Shown here: positions 1-9,573 of the stretch, piece after piece
Numbering within the stretch: position 1 is the stretch's first letter
Layout: every line of letters begins with the position of its first letter
DNA from: Sphingobacterium sp.
GTDB taxonomy: Bacteria; Bacteroidota; Bacteroidia; Sphingobacteriales; Sphingobacteriaceae
Assembly: GCA_022712315.1 (NCBI GenBank)
Contig: JALAGS010000170.1
Span: 1-64,000 of the forward strand
Length of the DNA: 64,000 nucleotides
Direction of reading: 5' to 3'
Position numbers and translations under genes: made by a program
The notes under the pieces: generated by a model
Told to the model about the DNA's origin: nothing
Database searches by the model: none
The model's input: the letters and a program-made list of their open reading frames with translations, nothing else

Positions 1-25
1 AAACTGAATATAACACATATACTAT

Positions 26-3000
26 ATGAATAACAAATTATACTCTACATTAAGGGTGTTAGGTATTGTTCCAACAATGCTTTTTTCAGCATCTTTATTG
101 CACGCGCAAACCAACCAGATAAAGGGAACGGTTGTAGACGCTAAAACCAAAGCTCCTATTCCAGGTGCCACAATCAAAGTATTGGGTACTTCCAACGCAA
201 GTTCTACGGATGTTAAAGGTGCATTCCAGATCAATGTCGACGACAAAAACCGTGTATTGAATATCAGTACTGTCGGTTATGAAAATAAGACAGTCACATT
301 AGGACCTGGAGAAACGACAGTAACAGTAAGCCTAGATGAACAGACACAGCAACTGGAAAGTGTGGTTGTTACTGCTTTGGGTATTAGCCGTGCACAGAAA
401 TCATTAACATACTCTACACAACAGGTGAGTGGTGACGAATTAAACAAAGTTAAAAGCACCAACTTGGCCAATAATTTAAATGGTAAAGTCGCGGGTGTTA
501 ACATCGCCTCTAGCTCTTCTGGACCAGGTGGTTCAGCAAAAGTTATTTTGCGTGGTAACAAATCGGCCTCCGGCAACAACCAGGTACTTTACGTTGTCGA
601 TGGGGTTCCGATCAACAACCAGACCTTAGCTAGCCAACCAGACAACGTCTTCGGTGGACAGCGTGACGGTGGCGACCCTATTTCATTGATCAATCCAGAA
701 GATATCGAAAACATCTCTGTATTGAAAGGTGCGTCTGCAGCGGCATTATATGGTAGCCAAGCTGCCAACGGCGTTATCTTGGTGACAACAAAATCAGGCA
801 AGCAAGGCCGCACAACGATCAATTTCTCATCAAGTGCGCAGATCGAACAAGCTGTATCGACACCGAAATTCCAAAGCCAGTACGGACAAGGTTCAGGTGG
901 TAAAAACAGTAACACGAGTGTATTTAGCTGGGGAGACAAAACCAATGGTGCTAACTATGACAATGTAGGTGAATTTTTCCGCACAGGTAGCAACTTCACC
1001 AATTCATTGACATTATCCGGAGGTAACGAAAAAAATCAAACGTACTTCTCTTACGCCAATACCCTTGCTAAAGGTATACTTCCAGAAAATGACCTGATGC
1101 GTCACAATTTCAATCTCAAGGAAAGTGCTTCATTCTTTGATAATAAGTTGACCGTTGAAGGAAGCGCCAACTACATTACCCAAAAATTGGATAATGCGCC
1201 TACTTCGGGTTTTTATTATAACCCATTGGTTGGAACCTACCTATTGCCTCGAAGCTTAAATATTGCGGATTATAAAAATTACGAAACCTTCAACACAAGC
1301 CGTAATCTTTATGATCAAAACTGGTTTACACTTTCGGATGACGAGACAACTCAACAAAATCCATGGTGGATTATGAACCGTAATTCAACACGTTCTACAC
1401 GCAACCGCCTACTCCTAAACGGTAGTGCCAAATACAAAATTGCGCCGTGGATCAGCGTACAGGCCCGTGGTAGTGTAGACCGTACCAGCGAAGTATGGGA
1501 CAGAAAAGCTTATGCCGGCACGCAACATATTTTAGCGCGTGAAAATGGAGCTTATAGCTATACCAATACCACGATCACGCAACAATATGGTGATTTGACC
1601 GCCAACATGAACTTTAATATTGGCGATAAATTACAGATCACAGGGTTGGTAGGAACAAGTATCACCGACTGGAAAACAGAAGGCACAGATTTTACCAGCG
1701 GTAAAGATGGACTCAAAGTTCCCAATCAATTCTTTATTCAGAATACCAATACTCCGGTTACTTCGACATTGTCTGCAAACCGAAGACAATTGCAGTCAGT
1801 ATTTGCATCTGCTAACTTAGCCTATGACAACTGGATTTATTTGGATCTGACTTCACGTTGGGATTGGTCAAGCACATTGGCCTATACACCGCAAAACCCA
1901 TACGCTTATCCATCGGTCGGTTTGGGCATCGTCTTGAATGACAAACTTAATCTTCCCGAATTTGTGAATATGGCCAAAATCCGTGGTTCCTACGCAAAAG
2001 TCGGAAATGATCTTCCTCCTTATACCACATTGCTTACTAACCGGGTAGACCCTTACGCGGTACTAACAGTCAATGATATTGCATTCTTGAAAGAATTAAA
2101 GCCAGAGAAAACAGCTTCCTTGGAGATTGGTACGGAATGGCGCATGTGGAATAACCGTCTGAATGTTGACGTGACTTATTACAAAACAAACACCACTAAT
2201 CAATTTTTCAAAATTGCAGCTGGAAATGCATCCCTCAACAACATGTATGCGGTTAATGCCGGAGACATTCAAAATCAAGGGGTAGAAGCGTTGGTATCAT
2301 TGGATGCGATCAGAAATGACGATTTCAAATGGACGACCAGCCTCAACTTTACGTACAATAAAAACAAAATCGTAAAACTTGCTGACGGTATCTCCGAATT
2401 TACACTAACAGGTGAGGGACGTAATAATTTTGCATCCAAATTGCAAGTTGGTGGTTCGTTCGGTGACATCTATGGGCAGGACTTCGTTCGTGACGACCAA
2501 GGAAGAATCCTTATCTCTGAGGACGGTATTCCACAGAAAAACAACAACTATACCAAACTTGGGAATTCAAACCCAATCTGGCAAATGGGCTGGAACAACA
2601 GTTTTAATTACAAAAATTTCAACTTAAGCTTCTTGATCGACGGTAAATTTGACTACCAAGTGATGTCCGTGACACAAGCATTGCTTGATGGATATGGTGT
2701 CTCGAAAGCTAGTGGCGACGCTCGTGCGAATGGAGGGGTTAATATCAATGGTGTTACACCAAGCGGAAAAGCCGTAACAACAGTAGATGCCGAAAAATGG
2801 TATACTTCTACTGCCGGTATGGGTCCTGTTAGCAGCCAATATATTTATGACGGAACAGTGGTGAGATTGCGTGAATTGACTTTCGGCTATGACTTCAATA
2901 TTAAAGACAGTTTCTTCAAAAAACTGCGTGTAAATGCTGTCGGAAGAAACCTATTCTATATTTCGAAAAAGGCTCCATTCGATCCTGAAGTAACAATGTC

Positions 3001-3085
3001 TACGGGTAATTCCTTAAGTGGTGTGGATATCTTTATGATGCCAGCAACACGTAACTATGGTCTTACGCTAAATGCAACTTTCTAA
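26..3085 (+). CDS. SusC/RagA-type TonB-dependent outer-membrane transporter
   Basis: This is the outer-membrane channel of a SusC/SusD pair; it imports a glycan, peptide or other large nutrient using TonB energy, with a SusD lipoprotein as lid. Visible are a signal peptide (about residues 1-27), a carboxypeptidase-regulatory-like beta sandwich (31-115, GTVVDAKTKAPIPGATI), a plug with the family motifs YVVDGVPINN and SAAALYGSQAANGVI (about 120-240), and a long barrel ending in Phe. Its 1019 residues are normal for the family. No N-terminal STN domain is present, so there is no sign of FecR/sigma signalling. The susD-like partner follows after 94 bp. The start lies 25 bp from the window edge, so upstream regulators or enzymes are unseen and the substrate cannot be named. 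Confidence 0.95.
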   Translation: MNNKLYSTLRVLGIVPTMLFSASLLHAQTNQIKGTVVDAKTKAPIPGATIKVLGTSNASSTDVKGAFQINVDDKNRVLNISTVGYENKTVTLGPGETTVTVSLDEQTQQLESVVVTALGISRAQKSLTYSTQQVSGDELNKVKSTNLANNLNGKVAGVNIASSSSGPGGSAKVILRGNKSASGNNQVLYVVDGVPINNQTLASQPDNVFGGQRDGGDPISLINPEDIENISVLKGASAAALYGSQAANGVILVTTKSGKQGRTTINFSSSAQIEQAVSTPKFQSQYGQGSGGKNSNTSVFSWGDKTNGANYDNVGEFFRTGSNFTNSLTLSGGNEKNQTYFSYANTLAKGILPENDLMRHNFNLKESASFFDNKLTVEGSANYITQKLDNAPTSGFYYNPLVGTYLLPRSLNIADYKNYETFNTSRNLYDQNWFTLSDDETTQQNPWWIMNRNSTRSTRNRLLLNGSAKYKIAPWISVQARGSVDRTSEVWDRKAYAGTQHILARENGAYSYTNTTITQQYGDLTANMNFNIGDKLQITGLVGTSITDWKTEGTDFTSGKDGLKVPNQFFIQNTNTPVTSTLSANRRQLQSVFASANLAYDNWIYLDLTSRWDWSSTLAYTPQNPYAYPSVGLGIVLNDKLNLPEFVNMAKIRGSYAKVGNDLPPYTTLLTNRVDPYAVLTVNDIAFLKELKPEKTASLEIGTEWRMWNNRLNVDVTYYKTNTTNQFFKIAAGNASLNNMYAVNAGDIQNQGVEALVSLDAIRNDDFKWTTSLNFTYNKNKIVKLADGISEFTLTGEGRNNFASKLQVGGSFGDIYGQDFVRDDQGRILISEDGIPQKNNNYTKLGNSNPIWQMGWNNSFNYKNFNLSFLIDGKFDYQVMSVTQALLDGYGVSKASGDARANGGVNINGVTPSGKAVTTVDAEKWYTSTAGMGPVSSQYIYDGTVVRLRELTFGYDFNIKDSFFKKLRVNAVGRNLFYISKKAPFDPEVTMSTGNSLSGVDIFMMPATRNYGLTLNATF

Positions 3086-3179
3086 ACGGCCCATGATGAA
3101 GTATCCATGTCTAAAAATACATATACCGTAAAAATGGCAAGGATATTCCATTTAGTCTTAAAATACAAACGATTAACAG

Positions 3180-4850
3180 ATGAAATTTAACATAAAAAAT
3201 ATATCCAAGTTCTCACTCGCTTTTTTAATGATTGGCGGCACCTTAAGTAGCTGTACCAAGAATTTTGAGGACTATAACAAAAATAACATTGGCGTTACGG
3301 ATGAGGATTTAAAAGGTGATGGTCAAGATCTTGTGATTTTCTTACGAAATGCACAGATGTCTATTTATAATTTCTCAGGCGCAGGAGATCCTAACTCTTA
3401 TCAGGTACAACAAAATCTGAACGCCGACGTATTTTCAGGCTTCTTCATGTCTCCTACACCTTTTAATAGTGGACAGAATAACCTGAATTATGCCATGGTT
3501 AACGGATGGAATGGAGAACCATTTAAGGTGTTATACCTTAACGTCATCAAATCCATTGAAAAACTAAAAAGCAATGGACTTGCAGAAACCTATCCAGCAC
3601 TATGGGGTTCGGCATTGGTCATCAAAGTAGAAGCGGCCAGTCGTGTTACAGATATCTATGGTCCTATTCCTTATAGTAAAGTCGGCACCTCCAATACCGT
3701 TCCATACGACAAACAATCCGATGTATACACTGCCTTCTTCAAAGAGCTTGATGAGGCCGTAACAGCGCTGAAATCGTACAAAGCGGATAGTCCAATGGCG
3801 GCTAAAATCGACCAGATCGATCTTGTATTTCCAAATACCGATAATCAGGTCCGTTTTAAAAATTGGTTGAAAATTGCCAATTCATTGCGTCTTCGCTTAG
3901 CGATGCGTTTGGTTAAAATCGATGCAGCTTTAGCAAAAACACAAGCTGAAAAAGCATTAGACCCTGCCAATGGTGGTGTATTGGAAAGCAATAGCGAAAA
4001 CTTCAAAATCACTGTACCGGCAGATGGAACCTATAGCAATCCGCTTTGGTTTATTTCCAAAAACTGGGCCGATACACGTATCAATGCGACACTTTCGTCT
4101 TATATGACCGGATTGAATGACCCACGTATCTCTAAATACATGGCGCCTGTTATTAAGGACGCAACGACAACAGCTTTCGCTGGTAAATACATCGGAATCC
4201 GTGCCGGTGCAGAAGGTATCGAAAAGGATAAATACCAAAAGCTATCAGCTTTGAATACCGAAGGCACAACACCTACTTTCGTTGCGACAACGGCACCGAT
4301 ATTAATGACTGCAGCTGAGGTTTACTTCCTTCGTGCGGAAGCAGCTTTGAGGGGTTGGAACAATGCGGGCGGAACAGCCCAATCACTGTATGAAAAAGGG
4401 GTGGAAACTTCCTTCACACAATGGGGTGTAACATCGGGTCTAAGTACTTACCTCAATGACAACACAAGCAAAGCAGCAGCTTACGAGGATCCGTTCAATG
4501 CGAAGAATAACGCAGCTTCACCAAGTGCACTTACCATCAAATGGGATGATGCGGCTACCAACGAAGTAAAATTGGAACGTATTATCACACAAAAATGGCT
4601 GGCGATCTTCCCTGAAGGACAAGAAGCTTGGAGTGAATTCCGCCGCACGGGATATCCACGTCTATTCCCAGTTGTTGTCAACAATAGCGGCGGACTGATC
4701 GATACTAAAATACAGATCCGTCGTTTACCGTTCCCGCAAAATGAATACAATACCAATGCAGCCGAAGTACAATCTGCAATCTCCTTGTTGGGTGGACCTG
4801 ACAACGGTGGTACCAGACTTTGGTGGGATGTAAATAAGGGTAATTTCTAA
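3180..4850 (+). CDS. SusD/RagB-type nutrient-binding outer-membrane lipoprotein
   Basis: Surface lipoprotein that caps the preceding SusC-type channel and binds the substrate. The N-terminus has a lipoprotein signal with lipobox LSSC (Cys about residue 25), followed by the helical, TPR-like SusD fold; the stretches SRVTDIYGPIPYSKVG and ILMTAAEVYFLRAEAALRGW are typical of the family. The C-terminal region TQKWLAIFPEGQEAWSEFRR matches the conserved SusD/RagB end. Length of 556 residues is usual. It is cotranscribed with the SusC gene (94 bp gap, no terminator between) and is followed by a strong terminator 27 bp after its stop. No glycoside hydrolase or peptidase sits next to it on the visible side, so the ligand is unknown. 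Confidence 0.93.
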   Translation: MKFNIKNISKFSLAFLMIGGTLSSCTKNFEDYNKNNIGVTDEDLKGDGQDLVIFLRNAQMSIYNFSGAGDPNSYQVQQNLNADVFSGFFMSPTPFNSGQNNLNYAMVNGWNGEPFKVLYLNVIKSIEKLKSNGLAETYPALWGSALVIKVEAASRVTDIYGPIPYSKVGTSNTVPYDKQSDVYTAFFKELDEAVTALKSYKADSPMAAKIDQIDLVFPNTDNQVRFKNWLKIANSLRLRLAMRLVKIDAALAKTQAEKALDPANGGVLESNSENFKITVPADGTYSNPLWFISKNWADTRINATLSSYMTGLNDPRISKYMAPVIKDATTTAFAGKYIGIRAGAEGIEKDKYQKLSALNTEGTTPTFVATTAPILMTAAEVYFLRAEAALRGWNNAGGTAQSLYEKGVETSFTQWGVTSGLSTYLNDNTSKAAAYEDPFNAKNNAASPSALTIKWDDAATNEVKLERIITQKWLAIFPEGQEAWSEFRRTGYPRLFPVVVNNSGGLIDTKIQIRRLPFPQNEYNTNAAEVQSAISLLGGPDNGGTRLWWDVNKGNF

Positions 4851-4877
4851 TCAAGAGATCATCCGGGATAAATTCTC

Positions 4878-4915
4878 AAACGGGGCTATTCAAAACTTGG
4901 ATAGCCCCGTTTTTA
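4878..4915 (+). terminator. Rho-independent terminator after the SusD gene
   Basis: Perfect 12-bp stem, 4878-4889 (AAACGGGGCTAT) pairing with 4901-4912, 11-nt loop, followed by a short T tract. It closes the SusC/SusD operon. Confidence 0.88.
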
Positions 4916-4930
4916 TATAATTTTTCTATC

Positions 4931-5050
4931 CTATTCAACGCAAGCTCCCAATGTACCTTTATTTTTACCGCCCACTTCGATATGAACCTGCTCGACTAAA
5001 AAGTCACCAGTCTGGGGTTCGGATACTTCCAGTCCTGCATGAATGTTGTT
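4931..5050 (-). pseudogene. Relic of the C-terminus of an AAA-type ATPase gene
   Basis: On the minus strand a 39-codon open stretch without a start ends in TAG at 4931-4933. It reads through GDFLVEQVHIEVGGKNKG, which resembles the conserved C-terminal segment of the Bacteroidota AAA ATPase/DUF4143 family (there of the kind xDFLVxxxxxFEVGGKNK followed by KQI). Upstream the frame is closed by a stop at 5051-5053, and the family's last 40 or so residues are missing. I read it as the decayed end of a lost gene, from memory of the family rather than a search. The rest of the 368-bp gap between 4851 and 5218 shows only the terminator. Confidence 0.4.
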
Positions 5051-5218
5051 TTAAAACTACATTTTAATCACCATATTGTTGTTTCAAACCTGCAAAATAA
5101 CAGAAATCAACTGCAAGTGAACTCAAAATCAAATTTCTCTTAACAAAAACTTAATAGAGCTTCCCTGTAGCAGAGATCAAGAATTACCCGTTCGATTAAA
5201 AAAACCAAGAAGAATATT

Positions 5219-5644
5219 ATGAAAAATCTCTCAATTTTGAGTATCACGACCCTCCTGGCATGTTGCATGCTATTTGTTGTTTGTAAATCGGAGTCACATT
5301 TAGAAAACCCCTACAAGAACAAAACAGAAAAAGAACTCGAATCCCTATCCAATGAAAAATACAGTAAAATCATTGCCTTTGCCAGCCCTAAAGCATGTGG
5401 TGATGCGACGGAATGGGAAATAATAGAATTGCAGACAGTCTGCGGAAAAAGTTACATCCCCTACCACAAATGCGTTGACAAAACAACCTTGCAAAATATG
5501 ATCAATGACAACAACCGGCTGATGGAAATATACCAGCCAATGATGGCGCCCAGAATAAATTGTATTCCTTATCGCAAGCCATTGGGCGTGATCTGTAAAG
5601 AAGGAAAAGCAGAGATTAAATTCGAAGAGCCTGTTCGAAATTAA
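5219..5644 (+). CDS. Small putative lipoprotein, function unknown
   Basis: A 141-residue protein that I do not recognise. The N-terminus is a hydrophobic signal (residues 4-23) with a possible lipobox LLAC (Cys15), so it is probably exported and lipidated. The mature part is charged at first (ENPYKNKTEKELE) and contains five further Cys (60, 75, 84, 116 and 127 approximately), which could form disulfides in the periplasm or on the surface. It stands alone: 303 bp lie between the upstream terminator and its start, and recG begins 64 bp after its stop in the same direction. Its ATG is preceded by an A-rich stretch as usual in this phylum. Function cannot be inferred. Confidence 0.7.
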   Translation: MKNLSILSITTLLACCMLFVVCKSESHLENPYKNKTEKELESLSNEKYSKIIAFASPKACGDATEWEIIELQTVCGKSYIPYHKCVDKTTLQNMINDNNRLMEIYQPMMAPRINCIPYRKPLGVICKEGKAEIKFEEPVRN

Positions 5645-5708
5645 CAGCTGTAGGCGAGTACACACCCATAAAAGTATAAATTTTTCGTAATTTAGCCATT
5701 CAAGAAGA

Positions 5709-7814
5709 ATGGCTGAATTAAGTTTAATTACCCCCATAGAATACCTCAAAGGTGTAGGCCCACAAAAGGCAGATGTACTCAAAAAGGAGCTACAGGTATT
5801 TACCATTGGTGATCTATTGACACAGTACCCCTTCCGTTATATCGACCGTACGGAGTTCCATAAAATCCGGAAACTTCATCCCGATATGATGGCCGCCCAG
5901 GTCTTGGGCCGTCTGGTTTCTTTACAGCTCGTGGGCGAGAATAGAACGAAACGGCTTGTCGGCTCTTTCAAAGATGAAACCGGCTCCATGGAACTGGTCT
6001 GGTTTCAGTCCATCCCATGGCTTCAAAAATCATTGAAAGTCGGGTCTGCTTATATTATTTATGGTAAGCCGAGCGAATTCAATGGCCAATTATCGATTAC
6101 CCACCCCGAAATGGATCTGTATAATCCGCAGGTAAAACAGATCGGCAATATGAGTTTACAGCCGGTTTATTCATCGACAGAAAAACTCAAAAAGTTTAAT
6201 CTGGATACCAAGGGAATCCAACGCTTACAACAGACTGCATTGGAAACCGTATTCCGTAGTATTGACGAATCGCTCCCCCAGGATGTGCTTGCTAAACATC
6301 GTCTCATTTCCAGGCAACAGGCTTTCGCTTCCATCCATTTTCCAAGCGATCAAAAGGAGCTGAACCAGGCCATCAAACGCATCAAATTTGAAGAGCTATT
6401 TTTTATTCAGCTGAAGCTGCTCAACAACAAGCAGCTCAACACACAGAAATTTAGAGGCCAGCGGTTCAATAAAGTCGGTGAAAAATTCAACACGTTCTTT
6501 AACGAGCGCCTTCCATTTCCTTTAACAGGAGCGCAGAAACGCGTTGTAAAGGAAATCCGCATAGATACCAATACAGGTGCGCAGATGAACCGCCTGGTAC
6601 AGGGCGATGTAGGTTCCGGGAAAACAGTTGTTGCCCTCATGAGCATGCTGCTTGCTGTCGACAATGGATTTCAGGCCTGTATGATGGCTCCTACAGAAAT
6701 CCTGGCGACACAGCATTATCATGGACTAAAGCAGCTCGTGGGCGATGACATCGTCAATATCAAGCTACTTACAGGATCCACAAGCACAAAGGAACGCCGT
6801 TTGATCCACCAGGCACTGGAAGATGGCAGCTTAGATATTTTAATTGGCACCCACGCCCTGATCGAGGATAAGGTACAGTTCAAGAACCTAGGCTTCGTTG
6901 TTATTGACGAACAACACCGCTTTGGCGTGGAACAACGGGCCAAACTCTGGCGCAAGAATGTCATCCCACCACACATGTTGGTCATGACAGCGACGCCAAT
7001 TCCACGGACATTAGCCATGACCATGTACGGTGACTTGGACATTTCCGTGATAGACGAATTACCTGCTGGGCGTAAACCGATTAAGACTGTTCACTTTTTT
7101 GAAAGCTCCCGTTTACGGATGTTTGGTTTTATGCGCGAGGAGATCGCCAAGGGCAGACAGGTCTATGTGGTATATCCCCTCATCAAGGAGAGCGAAAAAC
7201 TGGATTTGATCTATCTGGAAGCAGGCCTGGAAAACTTACAGCGTGAATTTCCCCTCCCGCAGTACAAGATCAGTATTGTTCATGGCAAGATGCCTGTAAA
7301 GGACAAAGACTTTGAGATGCAGCGCTTTGTCAAACACGAAACACAGATTATGGTAGCCACAACCGTGATTGAGGTGGGGGTCAATGTACCTAATGCGTCG
7401 GTGATGGTCATTGAAAATTCTGAACGTTTTGGACTATCCCAGCTACACCAATTGCGGGGTCGCGTAGGCCGCGGAGCCGAACAGTCTTTCTGTATCCTGA
7501 TGTCGGGCAATAAGCTGAGCAAAGAAGGACGATTAAGACTGGATACCATGGTGCGTACCAATGACGGATTTGAAATCGCCGAGGTGGATCTGCAGCTCCG
7601 TGGGCCAGGCGATATATCGGGCACACAGCAGTCAGGTGTTCTCGACCTTAAAATGGCAAACCTAGCCACAGATCAAGCGCTGCTCACCGAGTGCCGCAAC
7701 ACCGTTATCGAAATCTTCAAAGAAGACCCCACGCTCCAAAGCGAAAAGAATTATTTGCTCCGAAGCTTCCTCGCAAGAAAATCAGATGGTATCGCCTGGG
7801 ACAAGATTTCTTAA
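5709..7814 (+). CDS. recG: ATP-dependent DNA helicase RecG
   Basis: Double-stranded DNA translocase that reverses stalled replication forks and processes Holliday junctions and R-loops in the cytoplasm. The order is N-terminal wedge/OB domain (about 1-190), helicase core with Walker A GDVGSGKT (about residue 299), DEQH-type Walker B IDEQHRFG (about 399), motif III TATPIPRTLA, motif V ATTVIEVGVNVPNA and motif VI QLRGRVGRG, then the C-terminal TRG region that couples ATP hydrolysis to translocation. Its 701 residues match the 690-700 usual for RecG. The ATG at 5709 gives MAELSLITPIEYLKGVGP, the expected wedge-domain start. It is monocistronic in appearance; the next gene is 509 bp away. Confidence 0.97.
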   Translation: MAELSLITPIEYLKGVGPQKADVLKKELQVFTIGDLLTQYPFRYIDRTEFHKIRKLHPDMMAAQVLGRLVSLQLVGENRTKRLVGSFKDETGSMELVWFQSIPWLQKSLKVGSAYIIYGKPSEFNGQLSITHPEMDLYNPQVKQIGNMSLQPVYSSTEKLKKFNLDTKGIQRLQQTALETVFRSIDESLPQDVLAKHRLISRQQAFASIHFPSDQKELNQAIKRIKFEELFFIQLKLLNNKQLNTQKFRGQRFNKVGEKFNTFFNERLPFPLTGAQKRVVKEIRIDTNTGAQMNRLVQGDVGSGKTVVALMSMLLAVDNGFQACMMAPTEILATQHYHGLKQLVGDDIVNIKLLTGSTSTKERRLIHQALEDGSLDILIGTHALIEDKVQFKNLGFVVIDEQHRFGVEQRAKLWRKNVIPPHMLVMTATPIPRTLAMTMYGDLDISVIDELPAGRKPIKTVHFFESSRLRMFGFMREEIAKGRQVYVVYPLIKESEKLDLIYLEAGLENLQREFPLPQYKISIVHGKMPVKDKDFEMQRFVKHETQIMVATTVIEVGVNVPNASVMVIENSERFGLSQLHQLRGRVGRGAEQSFCILMSGNKLSKEGRLRLDTMVRTNDGFEIAEVDLQLRGPGDISGTQQSGVLDLKMANLATDQALLTECRNTVIEIFKEDPTLQSEKNYLLRSFLARKSDGIAWDKIS

Positions 7815-7969
7815 CCGCATGTCATTTTCGAAATAAAAAATGGGGCCAACAAATAAATCGATAACGTGTTTAAGTGAATAAACAGAGCACATTGGAATCT
7901 AAAGGCCGCTCGTCAACATAAATAGGATACGAATTATTTTTATTAGCTCTTGAAGACAATTTATCTTTT

Positions 7970-8000
7970 TTGTATATAAAACCAAATTTATTTACTTTTG
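7970..8000 (+). promoter_or_regulatory. Bacteroidota-type promoter upstream of hflX
   Basis: TTG at 7970-7972, a 20-bp spacer, and TACTTTTG followed by C at 7993-8001 match the TTG-N20-TAnnTTTG consensus. Transcription would start near 8007, leaving a leader of about 315 nt before hflX, or a separate small RNA. Between 7815 and 8323 I see no supported protein gene. Confidence 0.6.
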
Positions 8001-8323
8001 CATCATTATGAACATGATATAGAAACATATCCCTTCTTTTACTAGGCAAAAGATGGCGACCGAACGCTTACATATTTTGAGTTGCCCTGGTAAGCAAATC
8101 ACAGGAAATTTATTGGTTAATGAAGAATTATGTCATAATCGGCATCAGTCTTGTGTGGTGTACAAACGCATAAATTCTTAAATTTACCTTCTCAAACAAA
8201 AACCGGGCTTGCGAGCTCATTGAAAATAATTAAAAGGTGAACGTATAACAAGCGATAGGCGAGAGCTCACATTTCATAGCGTAATGACCTACCGACTTCA
8301 CTTGAAAGACTTAATAGTACAAA

Positions 8324-9514
8324 ATGGCCAGAATTAAAATACACGATACAGCAATAAAACCCGAAACAGCCGTCTTGGTGAGTGTTATCACCCCAAGCGT
8401 GACGGAGACAAAAGCAAAGGAATATCTGGAGGAACTTGAATTTTTGGTGCAGACCGCCGGTGGCGAGACCAAAGGCATGTTTACACAGAAACTGGGTTTC
8501 CCGGACCGTGCTACCTTTGTCGGTAGCGGAAAGCTGGAAGAAATAAAAGCCTACGTTGAAGCAGAGGAAATTGACATCGTTGTTTTCGACGATGAACTTT
8601 CACCTTCGCAGTTGCGTAATATTGAAAAAGAACTGAAACGCAAGATATTGGACCGCTCCAATCTTATTCTGGATATCTTTGCCCGACATGCCAAAACCGC
8701 GCAGGCAAAAACACAGGTTGAATTGGCACAGCTGCAATATCTTTTACCACGTCTTACCCGCATGTGGACCCACTTAGAGCGTCAGCGCGGGGGTATTGGT
8801 ATGCGCGGTCCGGGTGAGTCACAGATCGAGACCGATAGACGGATCATTCTGGACAAGATTTCCTTGTTCAAAGAACGCCTGAAAGCAATCGACAAGCAAA
8901 ATGAAACACAGCGTAAAAACCGCGGCGAGATGATCCGTGTGGCCTTGGTAGGCTATACAAACGTCGGAAAATCGACGATCATGAATATGATCTCCAAGTC
9001 TGACGTTTTGATCGAGAATAAACTTTTCGCAACACTGGATACAACAGTTCGCAAGGTTGTCATCGACAATCTCCCATTCCTGCTTTCAGATACGGTTGGT
9101 TTTATCCGCAAACTGCCTCACCATCTGGTAGAATGTTTTAAATCCACACTGGATGAAGTTAGAGAAGCAGACGTACTGATCCATGTGGTCGACATCTCAC
9201 ACCCCAACTTTGAGGATCATATCCAGGCGGTAAACGAAACATTGAAGGATATTAAAGCGTTGGACAAACCAGTAATTACAGTATTCAATAAAATTGATCT
9301 TTATAAACCCGCGATTGAAGAAGGACACGATGGCGAGGAAATCGAGGTAACATTGGATGATTTCCGTAATTCCTGGATGGCAAAAAATTCAGATCCAGCA
9401 ATCTTCCTGTCAGCAATAAACAAGACGAACATCGAAGAGTTCAAACAAAAACTTTACGATATCATTGTGAAAATGCACAATGAACGCTACCCATACAATA
9501 ACTTATTGTATTAA
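8324..9514 (+). CDS. hflX: Ribosome-associated GTPase HflX
   Basis: GTPase that binds the 50S subunit and splits stalled or stress-damaged 70S ribosomes. The N-terminal HflX domain (1-190) contains the glycine-rich segment RGGIGMRGPGESQIETDRR; the G domain shows P-loop GYTNVGKST (about 209), G3 DTVGF (about 259) and G4 NKID (about 321), with a C-terminal extension to 396 residues, all as expected. It lies upstream of lipB in the same direction with a 59-bp gap holding a hairpin. An unusually long leader (about 315 nt from the predicted promoter) precedes it, which could carry regulation. The start ATGGCC at 8324 sits in an A-rich context and gives a normal family N-terminus. Confidence 0.95.
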   Translation: MARIKIHDTAIKPETAVLVSVITPSVTETKAKEYLEELEFLVQTAGGETKGMFTQKLGFPDRATFVGSGKLEEIKAYVEAEEIDIVVFDDELSPSQLRNIEKELKRKILDRSNLILDIFARHAKTAQAKTQVELAQLQYLLPRLTRMWTHLERQRGGIGMRGPGESQIETDRRIILDKISLFKERLKAIDKQNETQRKNRGEMIRVALVGYTNVGKSTIMNMISKSDVLIENKLFATLDTTVRKVVIDNLPFLLSDTVGFIRKLPHHLVECFKSTLDEVREADVLIHVVDISHPNFEDHIQAVNETLKDIKALDKPVITVFNKIDLYKPAIEEGHDGEEIEVTLDDFRNSWMAKNSDPAIFLSAINKTNIEEFKQKLYDIIVKMHNERYPYNNLLY

Positions 9515-9527
9515 TTTTGACAAACTT

Positions 9528-9558
9528 GATGTGAACGGGCACAAAGCCTGTTCGCATC
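9528..9558 (+). terminator. Intercistronic hairpin between hflX and lipB
   Basis: Positions 9528-9540 (GATGTGAACGGGC) pair with 9546-9558 over 13 bp (two G-T pairs), loop ACAAA. The stem is followed by an A run, not a T run, so it is not a classical terminator; it may be a processing or stability element in an hflX-lipB transcript. Confidence 0.45.
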
Positions 9559-9573
9559 TAAAAAAAATAAGAG

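Noticed and set aside
5345..5806. Minus-strand frame of 153 codons across the small lipoprotein and recG start
   Set aside because: Overlaps two real genes on the other strand and has no domain; explained as a shadow.
8053..8181. 42-codon frame with ATG in the hflX leader
   Set aside because: No membrane, signal or family pattern; length is compatible with chance in this AT-rich stretch.
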